Assembly (NCBI RefSeq): GCF_014672695.1
Contig: NZ_CP053923.1
Location: 76,076 to 82,613, forward strand
Direction of reading: 5' to 3'
Source: Defluviicoccus vanus
Lineage (GTDB): Bacteria; Pseudomonadota; Alphaproteobacteria; Rhodospirillales; Defluviicoccaceae
DNA length: 6,538 nt
Shown here: positions 1 through 6,538 of the stretch, piece after piece
Layout: each line of letters opens with the position of its first letter
Position numbering within the stretch: position 1 is the stretch's first letter
Notes under the pieces: generated by a model
Told to the model about the DNA's origin: nothing
Databases searched by the model: none
Seen by the model: only the letters and a program-made list of their open reading frames with translations
Program-made: the position numbers and the translations under genes

Positions 1-1
1 G

Positions 2-34
2 CGCTACCGCGACAATCTCCCGGCGACACCCTGA
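2..34 (+). CDS. C-terminal end of an upstream gene, possibly nusB
   Basis: One reading frame entering from the left edge runs RYRDNLPATP and stops at TGA 32-34, 17 bases before the thiL start. Ten residues are too few to identify a protein. In many alphaproteobacteria the gene directly before thiL is nusB (transcription antitermination factor, often after ribH), so nusB is a guess from gene order only. The close spacing suggests the upstream gene and thiL share a transcript. Confidence 0.35.
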   Translation, partial: RYRDNLPATP

Positions 35-51
35 GACGACGGCGGCCGCCG

Positions 52-1071
52 GTGTCAGGGGAGTTCGACCTCATCCATCGCTTCTTTCGCCCCCTGGCAA
101 CTGCGCCGGGTGCGTTGGGGCTGAGCGACGATGCGGCGCTGCTGGCGGTGGGTACTGCAGACGACCTCGTGCTCACCACCGATACCATTGTCGAGTCGGT
201 GCACTTCCTGCCGGGTGACCCGGCAGACAGCGTCGGCGGCAAGCTTCTCGGCGTCAATCTGTCCGACTTGGCGGCGATGGGGGCCGAGCCGCTGGCCTAT
301 CTACTGTCGGTGGCTGTGCCGCAGGCTTGGTCGGACGAACGACGCGAGGCGTGGCTGGGCGGATTTGCCCGTGGTCTGGCGCAGATGCAGCCGCTGTTTC
401 GCCAGGGCCTGCTGGGAGGCGACACCGTCGCGGCTCCTGCCGATCTCTGCCTGACCGCCACCGCACTCGGCCGTGTTCCCTCAGGCAGTGCGCTCAGGCG
501 CACGGGTGCCCGGATCGGCGATGCGATCTTCGTTTCCGGCACCATCGGCGATGCGGCGCTCGGCCTGCGACTGGCGACGGATGGGCTGCCACCGGGCGTT
601 GCCACTGCAGCGGCGGCGACGCTGATCGATCGTTACCGCTGGCCGCGCCCGCGCGTCACCCTCGGTCCTCGCCTGCGAGGGCTGGTGCACGCGGCGGCCG
701 ATGTATCGGACGGCCTCGTCGCCGACCTAGCGCACATCTGCCGTGCATCGGGGGTGACGGCGGAGATCGACGCGACGGCGATCCCGCTGTCCGATGCCGC
801 GCTCCACGTGCTCCAGTTCGCTCCGGCCTTACGTTCGCTCATCCTCACCGGCGGCGACGACTACGAATTGATCTTTACCGCACCGGCAGCAAACCGGGCA
901 GCAATCGATGCGGCCGCAGTTGCAGCAGAGGTTGCAATTAGCTGCATCGGCACGATCGGGCCGGCGTCAGTGCCACCAGAGGCCGAACCGGTGCGGGTGA
1001 TGGTGGCAGGCGTGACGATGGCGCTCGAAAGCACGGGCTTCGAGCACTTCTCTTGCAATCGCAAGAAATAG
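52..1071 (+). CDS. thiL: Thiamine-monophosphate kinase (ThiL)
   Basis: Cytoplasmic enzyme that phosphorylates thiamine monophosphate with ATP to give thiamine diphosphate, the active cofactor. The 339-residue length fits the family. Visible ThiL/PurM-type motifs in order: N-terminal GEFDLI (3-8), SDDAA (25-29), TTDTIVESVHF (42-52), NLSDLAAMGA (69-78), LGGDT (121-125), the second-domain SGTIGDA (162-168), DVSDGL (217-222) and TGGDDYELIFT (266-276). The acidic residues in these motifs bind Mg2+ and the nucleotide in characterised ThiL. The start is GTG at 52; it gives the usual family N-terminus and no other start codon precedes GEFDLI in this frame. There is no clear Shine-Dalgarno sequence, which fits translation coupled to the gene ending at 34. 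The C-terminus ends GFEHF plus a short basic tail (SCNRKK) that may be lineage-specific. Confidence 0.97.
   Translation: MSGEFDLIHRFFRPLATAPGALGLSDDAALLAVGTADDLVLTTDTIVESVHFLPGDPADSVGGKLLGVNLSDLAAMGAEPLAYLLSVAVPQAWSDERREAWLGGFARGLAQMQPLFRQGLLGGDTVAAPADLCLTATALGRVPSGSALRRTGARIGDAIFVSGTIGDAALGLRLATDGLPPGVATAAAATLIDRYRWPRPRVTLGPRLRGLVHAAADVSDGLVADLAHICRASGVTAEIDATAIPLSDAALHVLQFAPALRSLILTGGDDYELIFTAPAANRAAIDAAAVAAEVAISCIGTIGPASVPPEAEPVRVMVAGVTMALESTGFEHFSCNRKK
1051..1066 (+). repeat. Small stem-loop at the end of thiL
   Basis: TCTTGC (1051-1056), loop AATC, GCAAGA (1061-1066): a perfect 6-bp stem ending three bases before the thiL stop codon. It is followed by AAATAGTCTTTCC rather than a T-run, so it is at best a weak terminator or a 3'-end stabilising hairpin. 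It could also be chance. Confidence 0.3.
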
Positions 1072-1106
1072 TCTTTCCGTTTCCGGCACCTCACTGTCCG
1101 TTCAGG

Positions 1107-1128
1107 CAGCCAATTCGATTGGTTGCTG
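1107..1128. repeat. Inverted repeat centred on CCAAT-TCG-ATTGG
   Basis: CCAAT (1110-1114) and ATTGG (1118-1122) are perfect inverted arms around TCG. Outer arms CAG (1107-1109) and CTG (1126-1128) also pair, with TTG bulged on the right side. It lies in the non-coding stretch between thiL and hppA, about 200 bases before the hppA start. It may be a protein-binding site or an RNA hairpin; no known regulator is recognised. Confidence 0.3.
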
Positions 1129-1132
1129 GCAA

Positions 1133-1161
1133 TGCACAAGCACCGACACGCTGTTTATGCT
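1133..1161 (+). promoter_or_regulatory. Weak sigma70-like promoter candidate for hppA
   Basis: TGCACA (1133-1138) and TATGCT (1156-1161) each match the sigma70 consensus hexamers at four of six positions and are 17 bases apart. The 253-base gap after thiL makes a separate hppA promoter plausible. A pair this weak can occur by chance. Confidence 0.2.
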
Positions 1162-1172
1162 GCAGTGCAGCA
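1158..1172. repeat. 15-base perfect palindrome upstream of hppA
   Basis: TGCTGCA (1158-1164), a single central G, then TGCAGCA (1166-1172): 7 bp of perfect dyad symmetry. It lies in the thiL-hppA gap about 155 bases before the hppA ATG and overlaps the downstream half of a weak promoter-like pair (TGCACA 1133-1138, TATGCT 1156-1161, spacing 17). That placement would suit an operator, but neither the promoter nor the binding factor is established. Confidence 0.35.
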
Positions 1173-1267
1173 GCGGCGTATTTTGGTCGGTGTGTTGCGA
1201 TCGGCGTGTTCATCTGTCATGTTTACCAATCTGTTCCGGTAAAACGACAAACATCCACGCTGAAGGC

Positions 1268-1293
1268 GGGAGAGCGAAAGCGATAGCCCTCCC
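1268..1293 (+). promoter_or_regulatory. Leader stem-loop just before the hppA ribosome binding site
   Basis: GGGAGAGC (1268-1275) can pair with GCCCTCCC (1286-1293), seven pairs with one A-C mismatch, enclosing a 10-base loop. It ends 14 bases before the Shine-Dalgarno sequence and no T-run follows, so it is not an intrinsic terminator. It may affect translation or stability of the hppA mRNA. No known riboswitch class is recognised. Confidence 0.3.
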
Positions 1294-1307
1294 ATCGACG
1301 GTGATAA

Positions 1308-1315
1308 AGAGGGGG
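1308..1315 (+). promoter_or_regulatory. Ribosome binding site of hppA
   Basis: AGAGGGGG sits 9 bases before ATG 1325. It decides the start: the same frame is open back to 1157, but only the ATG at 1325 has a proper Shine-Dalgarno sequence and gives the family's N-terminal membrane segment. Confidence 0.75.
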
Positions 1316-1324
1316 CCAGATATC

Positions 1325-3451
<2,127 letters not shown>

Positions 3452-3472
3452 GCGAACGTCGTGTCGAGGCGA

Positions 3473-3486
3473 CCGCCGGTCGGCGG
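3473..3486 (+). repeat. GC-rich inverted repeat after hppA
   Basis: CCGCCG (3473-3478), GT, CGGCGG (3481-3486) lies 21 bases after the hppA stop. As RNA it would fold with about five stable pairs and a four-base loop. No T-run follows, so it may stabilise the hppA 3' end or do nothing; read-through into the ABM gene is likely. Confidence 0.3.
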
Positions 3487-3501
3487 CGACCGAACCGTCA
3501 C

Positions 3502-3509
3502 AAGGGGAG
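3502..3509 (+). promoter_or_regulatory. Ribosome binding site of the ABM-domain gene
   Basis: AAGGGGAG ends 7 bases before GTG 3517. It supports that non-ATG start, since the next in-frame ATG (Met30) would remove the first strand and most of the first helix of the domain. Confidence 0.7.
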
Positions 3510-3516
3510 TGAAGGG

Positions 3517-3825
3517 GTGTCCGTCGTCCTGATCAATGCGTTCGACGTTCCGGAAGGCAAGCAGGCGGAAGCGCTTGCCTTCTGGGAGCGGGTTGCCACG
3601 TTCATGCGCGTGCAGCCGGGATTTATCTCAACCCGGATGCATCGGGCGGTCGTGCCCTGGGCACGCTTCGAACTGGTGAACATCGCCGAGTGGGAGTCCG
3701 TGGCCCACTTCGAAGCGGTGGTCGGCAGCGAAGGCTTCCGTCGACTGGTTGAGCCCTACATACAAACCTTTCCGCACTTTCCGGGACTTTACGAAGTCAT
3801 GCAGGCTGAGGACGCCAGCGGATAG
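3517..3825 (+). CDS. Antibiotic biosynthesis monooxygenase (ABM) domain protein
   Basis: A 102-residue single-domain protein of the dimeric alpha/beta-barrel (ferredoxin-like) ABM family. Seen: first strand VVLINAF (3-9), a helix rich in Ala and Glu (about 13-31), QPGF (33-36) opening the second strand, FELVNIAEW (51-59) as a central strand, then an amphipathic helix around 60-80 and the last strand near 91-96. No signal peptide, so probably cytoplasmic. Family members include small oxygenases, haem-degrading IsdG-type enzymes and many of unknown role. Asn7 is at the IsdG-like position, but the family's catalytic Trp and His appear to be replaced by Val68 and Val78, judged by a remembered alignment, so haem degradation is unlikely. 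The gene follows hppA by 65 bases and may be cotranscribed. Start GTG is supported by the AAGGGGAG site. The substrate cannot be stated. Confidence 0.85.
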   Translation: MSVVLINAFDVPEGKQAEALAFWERVATFMRVQPGFISTRMHRAVVPWARFELVNIAEWESVAHFEAVVGSEGFRRLVEPYIQTFPHFPGLYEVMQAEDASG

Positions 3826-3863
3826 CGCGATCGGCGATGCGGTGGTGGTGTCACTTACCGCTT

Positions 3864-3891
3864 CCCGCATGCGGGCTCCCGAGGAGCCCGC
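3864..3891. terminator. Hairpin between convergent genes, possible bidirectional terminator
   Basis: GCGGGCTCC (3871-3879), loop CGA, GGAGCCCGC (3883-3891) is a perfect 9-bp GC-rich stem in the 103-base gap where the ABM gene and bamE converge. The left arm also forms a second perfect palindrome, CCCGCA/TGCGGG (3864-3875), so two folds compete. No T-run follows on either strand, so it is not a textbook intrinsic terminator; position and strength still suggest it ends or protects both transcripts. Confidence 0.45.
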
Positions 3892-3928
3892 CGGTACCCG
3901 CCGCGTAGCGACGCAGGGAGGTCTTCAA

Positions 3929-4426
3929 CTATCGCTTGGGACCTTCTTCCTTGTTGAATTTGCCAAGGTTACCAAGCAGTTGTTGGATCACGGTGGGGGA
4001 CTGACCGAAGGACGGGGTCTCGCGGCTGACAATCTCCACTTCCCGTCCGCTCTCCAGACCGACCAATCGCACCGAGCCGAGGACTGCCTGATCATCGAAC
4101 AACAGCACCACCACCTGCCGCTCGACCGTTTCCGGTGCAAAGAAGGCAAGGGTGCTCTCACGATCGCTCATGTAGTACCAGGTGTTGTCGTCGAAGGGAG
4201 GCGTGCTCGATGGTGATCCGAGCAACCCCACCACGTCCGCCTTCGATTGCTTGCCGGGTGCCAGACGGGCAAGTTCATCGGCATCGATCGGGTTACCATG
4301 GACGGCGACACGTCCTTCACAGGCGCCTAGCGACAGACCGCCAAGGGCGATAAGGCTCAACCAGGCGACGGCGGCGAGGGGCGATCGACCTTGCTTCGAC
4401 CGTGGTGTTTGTGGTCGTTGCATCAT
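3929..4426 (-). CDS. bamE: BamE (SmpA/OmlA) outer-membrane assembly lipoprotein
   Basis: Lipoprotein subunit of the Bam complex, which inserts beta-barrel proteins into the outer membrane. From Met at 4426 it has 165 residues: a basic n-region, a hydrophobic stretch (17-33) and lipobox LGAC with the acylated Cys36. The next residue is Glu rather than Asp, which fits release to the outer membrane. The SmpA/OmlA domain shows LAPGKQSKADVVGLLGSPS (55-73), FDDNTWYYMSD (78-88), then QVVVLLFDD (104-112). The tail LLGNLGKFN is typical of alphaproteobacterial BamE. A TTG at 4459 would add 11 residues; ATG 4426 (or ATG 4423) is preferred because a -35-like TTGACT at 4476-4471 would put the transcript start downstream of 4459. 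No good Shine-Dalgarno sequence is seen. It is divergent from the cytochrome chaperone gene, a common alphaproteobacterial arrangement. Confidence 0.93.
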   Translation of the reverse strand: MMQRPQTPRSKQGRSPLAAVAWLSLIALGGLSLGACEGRVAVHGNPIDADELARLAPGKQSKADVVGLLGSPSSTPPFDDNTWYYMSDRESTLAFFAPETVERQVVVLLFDDQAVLGSVRLVGLESGREVEIVSRETPSFGQSPTVIQQLLGNLGKFNKEEGPKR

Positions 4427-4446
4427 CAACGGTTCGCGCTGAAGGT

Positions 4447-4476
4447 GGTAGAGTGGCAATCATGCGGCCAAGTCAA
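4447..4476 (-). promoter_or_regulatory. Candidate bamE promoter
   Basis: On the minus strand TTGACT (4476-4471) is a good -35 element. After 18 bases TCTACC (4452-4447) is a poor -10, three of six matches. Transcription would start near 4440, giving a very short leader to ATG 4426. Alphaproteobacterial promoters often keep the -35 better than the -10, so the site is plausible but unproven. Confidence 0.3.
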
Positions 4477-4486
4477 AAAGCGCGTT

Positions 4487-4499
4487 TGAACGGTGTTCA
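4487..4499. repeat. Small palindrome at the start of the cytochrome chaperone gene
   Basis: TGAAC (4487-4491), GGT, GTTCA (4495-4499) is a perfect 5-bp dyad lying where a Shine-Dalgarno sequence for ATG 4505 would be expected; none is visible. It could be a binding site, a leader hairpin or chance. Confidence 0.3.
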
Positions 4500-4504
4500 T
4501 ATCC

Positions 4505-5107
4505 ATGCTTACTGCAGCCCTCCAAAGTCTCGGCCAGCGGGTTCGCCGCTTCCTCGGCGCACCGAACGACGGTGCCAGCGCCGGGGAGACGTTACCCTCC
4601 GCCGCGGTTGCCCGGCAACTGTATCGTGAAATCGTCGCTCAGGCCCGCTCCCCGATTTTTTACGAAGCCTATGCGGTTCCGGATACTCCCGATGGCCGCT
4701 TCGATATGATTGCGCTGCATGCAGCGTTGCTGATGCATCGCCTGCGCGGCGATACTTCGGTGCCGCCCGCTGTCGCCCAGGCCGTGTTCGATCACATGTT
4801 CGCCGAATTTGACGAATCGCTGCGCGAGATGGGCGTCGGTGACCTGCGGGTGGGCAAGGTGGTGAAGGGCATGGCGCGGGCATTCTATGGCCGGCTTGGA
4901 AGCTACGGCACCTGCCTAGATCAGAGCGACCAGGCAGGGCTGGGTGAAGCGCTCCGCCGCAACGTTTATCGGCATGGCGTTGCCGACGAGCGGGTGATTG
5001 GCGCGCTCGCGGACTACGTTATCGGCGAAGCTGCGCGCCTGAAGACACGGGACGGCGCCCGTTTGCTAGCCGAGGGACCAAACTTCCAACCGCCGGCGCT
5101 GCCTTGA
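4505..5107 (+). CDS. Ubiquinol-cytochrome c chaperone family protein (Cbp3/UQCC1-like)
   Basis: A 200-residue, mostly helical, probably cytoplasmic protein. It matches the ubiquinol-cytochrome c chaperone family, whose mitochondrial members (Cbp3/UQCC1) help make and assemble cytochrome b of the bc1 complex; the bacterial role is inferred from these. Seen: RSPIFYEAYAVPDTPDGRFD (48-67), the helix IALHAALLMHRLRG (69-82), then FDHMFAEFDESLREMGVGDL (95-114) and VGKVVKGMARAFYGR (116-130), the most conserved family block. The N-terminal 30 residues are variable and basic. ATG 4505 is chosen; a GTG at 4493 would add four residues (MFIS) and cannot be excluded, as neither has a clear ribosome binding site. 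It diverges from bamE. In relatives a DUF177 gene often follows; here about 400 gene-free bases separate it from plsX. Confidence 0.9.
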   Translation: MLTAALQSLGQRVRRFLGAPNDGASAGETLPSAAVARQLYREIVAQARSPIFYEAYAVPDTPDGRFDMIALHAALLMHRLRGDTSVPPAVAQAVFDHMFAEFDESLREMGVGDLRVGKVVKGMARAFYGRLGSYGTCLDQSDQAGLGEALRRNVYRHGVADERVIGALADYVIGEAARLKTRDGARLLAEGPNFQPPALP

Positions 5108-5368
5108 GCGGAGTAGCCCTCCTGCCGGTTCCGGCGGTGCGACCGTCGCGCTGCCGAATAGCGGGCCGCGGCTGCGAACGCTACCGTGCCCGGAATGCTG
5201 CTTGCGGGAGTAGGGCAATTTGACTAAGTGTCCCGTCGCAGGCGAGTGGCAGAGGACGCGTAAGAAGTGGAGCAGTTGGTCTCATCTCGTCACTTCACGG
5301 CGCATTGACTTGTTTGACGGAGCAGCACGGGGAGTTGCGCCTTCGTTGGTTCGCTGATCGCCATCTCG

Positions 5369-5393
5369 ATGCTGGCGCATAAGTCAGCATTTT
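5369..5393 (+). terminator. Weak intrinsic-terminator-like hairpin upstream of plsX
   Basis: ATGCTG (5369-5374), a 10-base loop and CAGCAT (5385-5390) run into TTTT (5390-5393). The stem is short and AT-containing and the T-run brief, so termination would be inefficient. It could separate chaperone transcription from plsX. An alternative stem CGCCA/TGGCG (5359-5377) overlaps its left arm. Confidence 0.3.
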
Positions 5394-5407
5394 CGCGCTA
5401 AATGAGA

Positions 5408-5413
5408 TACAAT
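5408..5413 (+). promoter_or_regulatory. Possible -10 element of a plsX promoter
   Basis: TACAAT matches TATAAT at five of six positions. No good -35 lies 16-18 bases upstream: that space is the CAGCAT arm of the preceding hairpin. If used, the plsX leader would be about 95 bases. Such hexamers also arise by chance. Confidence 0.25.
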
Positions 5414-5513
5414 TGCGGCTAGTCGAGGGGGGCCACCTTCTCGCCGACGGCATTGGTCAGGAAAGCCGAACCCATCGCGTGGCGACCATTCCAGACAGGG
5501 AAAACGACCGAAG

Positions 5514-6538
5514 TTGGCAGATTCGATAACGATTGCGATCGATGGCATGGGCGGCGACCAGGCGCCCCGGATGGTCATCGACGGACTGAGGCGATTTCGC
5601 GAGCCGGGAGTGGATGTTCGATTTCTCGTATACGGTCAGGCGCAGGAACTGCTACCGCTGGTGCGCCGTCATAAGAAGCTATGTGACGGGATTGAAGTCC
5701 GAGACACGCCAGACGTGATCACCAATACGGCGAAGCCATCGGTTGCCCTTCGTACCGGTCGGAACTCCAGCATGCGTCAGGCGATCGACGCAGTTGTCAG
5801 GGGCGAAGCGCACGGCATTGTCTCCGCTGGCAACACCGGTGCGCTGATGGCAATGGCGAAGGTCGTCTTCAAGACGCTCCCAGGCGTCGATCGCCCGGCG
5901 ATCGCTTCGGTCTTTCCGACGATGCGCGGCAAGACGGTGCTCCTGGATCTCGGTGCCAACATCGAATGCAGCGCCGAAAATCTGGTGCAATTTGCCATCA
6001 TGGGGGAGGTTTTTGCTCGTCAGGTCCTGGGGCTGCCCCGTCCGACCGTTGGCATCCTCAATGTTGGCGAGGAGCAGCTGAAGGGCAACGATGCGGTGCG
6101 CAAGGCCGCGGCGGTGCTGCAATCCAGCGCCCTGGCGCTTGATTTCCACGGCTTCGTCGAGGGCAACGACATCGCTGCCGGAACTGTGGATGTGGTGGTG
6201 ACAGATGGTTTCACCGGCAACGTCGCGCTGAAAACAGCCGAGGGCACGGCCAAACTGTATGCGCACCTGCTACGATCGGCGCTGACCGGCAGCCTGCTCG
6301 GGCGGATTGGTGCCATCTTCGCCAGGCCGGCCCTGCAGGCCATGCGCCACCATGTGGACCCCCGCCTTTACAATGGTGCCATGTTCCTCGGATTGAATGG
6401 CGTTTGCGTTAAGAGCCATGGCGGTGCCGATGGCCTGGGCTTTTGCAATGCGGTGCGCGTCGCAGTGCAGTTGATCGCGGATCGGGTCAACGAGGGGATA
6501 AAGCAGGACTTCCTTTGCCTCGACCAAACAACAAATAG
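5514..6538 (+). CDS. plsX: Phosphate acyltransferase PlsX (3' end beyond the window)
   Basis: Peripheral-membrane enzyme that converts acyl-ACP and phosphate to acyl-phosphate, which PlsY uses for the first acylation of glycerol-3-phosphate in phospholipid synthesis. The frame gives 341 residues and is still open at the right edge; PlsX is usually about 330-350 residues, so only a short tail is missing. Motifs: ITIAIDGMGGDQAP (5-18), the SAGNTGALMA block (104-113), LLDLGANIECSAENLVQFA (143-161), LNVGEEQLKGND (182-193), DGFTGNVALK (231-240) and HGGADGLGF (302-310). The start is TTG at 5514: between the in-frame stop at 5403 and the IAIDGMGGD core there is no ATG or GTG, and ATG 5547 lies inside the core. 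AGGGA (5497-5501) is a rather distant ribosome binding site. fabH would be expected downstream. Confidence 0.96.
   Translation, partial: MADSITIAIDGMGGDQAPRMVIDGLRRFREPGVDVRFLVYGQAQELLPLVRRHKKLCDGIEVRDTPDVITNTAKPSVALRTGRNSSMRQAIDAVVRGEAHGIVSAGNTGALMAMAKVVFKTLPGVDRPAIASVFPTMRGKTVLLDLGANIECSAENLVQFAIMGEVFARQVLGLPRPTVGILNVGEEQLKGNDAVRKAAAVLQSSALALDFHGFVEGNDIAAGTVDVVVTDGFTGNVALKTAEGTAKLYAHLLRSALTGSLLGRIGAIFARPALQAMRHHVDPRLYNGAMFLGLNGVCVKSHGGADGLGFCNAVRVAVQLIADRVNEGIKQDFLCLDQTTN

Larger units (their letters stand above)
5108..5513. other. Intergenic region before plsX without a convincing gene
   Basis: Reading the 406 bases between the chaperone gene and plsX by eye on the plus strand gives only short frames broken by stops; nothing resembles DUF177/YceD or ribosomal protein bL32 (rpmF), the usual neighbours of plsX. 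It holds a small GCCGG-TT-CCGGC hairpin (5124-5135) just after the chaperone stop, tandem TTGAC motifs (5305-5319), two overlapping stem-loops (5359-5390) and a good -10-like TACAAT (5408-5413). A minus-strand frame covering 5578-5384 is open but runs antisense into the conserved plsX start and looks like no known protein. A small RNA or long leader is possible but unproven. Confidence 0.6.

Noticed and set aside
1157..1324. In-frame extension of hppA by 56 codons from an upstream start
   Set aside because: The extra residues are Cys- and Ser-rich, unlike any pyrophosphatase N-terminus, and only ATG 1325 has a good ribosome binding site.
3517..3825. Calling the ABM protein a haem-degrading monooxygenase
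   Set aside because: The expected catalytic Trp and His appear to be Val, and no haem or iron genes are nearby.
3749..4216. 155-codon plus-strand frame across the ABM end and bamE
   Set aside because: It overlaps the ABM gene in another frame and is antisense to the BamE domain; no domain is recognisable.
4493..4504. GTG start adding four residues to the cytochrome chaperone
   Set aside because: It lies inside a small palindrome and has no better ribosome binding site than ATG 4505; kept only as an alternative.
5679..6266. 195-codon minus-strand frame opposite plsX
   Set aside because: It is the antisense of conserved PlsX motifs in a GC-rich genome; the plus-strand frame is clearly the real gene.
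6536..6538. TAG at the very end of the window as the plsX stop
   Set aside because: It is out of frame with plsX, whose last full codon is 6534-6536; the gene continues past the edge.

Overview
The window is a GC-rich chromosomal segment that reads as ordinary housekeeping DNA of an alphaproteobacterium, probably of the Rhodospirillales type. The inference rests on gene content and order: thiL (after what may be the end of nusB), a K+-independent membrane pyrophosphatase, a BamE lipoprotein with the alphaproteobacterial C-terminal tail, a ubiquinol-cytochrome c chaperone homologue of the mitochondrial Cbp3/UQCC1 family, and plsX. No mobile element, CRISPR array, tRNA, rRNA or defence-type gene is visible.

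Layout: (1) 2-34, last codons of an upstream plus-strand gene. (2) 52-1071, thiL, the last step of thiamine diphosphate synthesis. (3) 1072-1324, a 253-base leader region rich in small inverted repeats, ending in a good ribosome binding site. (4) 1325-3451, hppA, a 708-residue proton-pumping pyrophosphatase. (5) 3517-3825, a small antibiotic-biosynthesis-monooxygenase (ABM) fold protein. (6) 3826-3928, a convergent gap with a strong GC hairpin. (7) 3929-4426 on the minus strand, bamE. (8) 4427-4504, a short divergent promoter region. (9) 4505-5107, the ubiquinol-cytochrome c chaperone gene. (10) 5108-5513, about 400 bases without a convincing gene, where many relatives carry a DUF177/YceD gene. 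(11) 5514 to the right edge, plsX, nearly complete but open at the window end.

The genes do not form one pathway. thiL makes a cofactor; hppA conserves energy from pyrophosphate, a by-product of biosynthesis; bamE and plsX both serve the envelope (outer-membrane protein assembly and phospholipid synthesis); the chaperone homologue points to assembly of a respiratory cytochrome bc1 complex. Non-ATG starts are frequent (GTG for thiL and the ABM gene, TTG for plsX). I found no evidence of a new biological system. The items most worth a second look are the gene-free gap before plsX, the palindromes in front of hppA, and the competing hairpins between the ABM gene and bamE.
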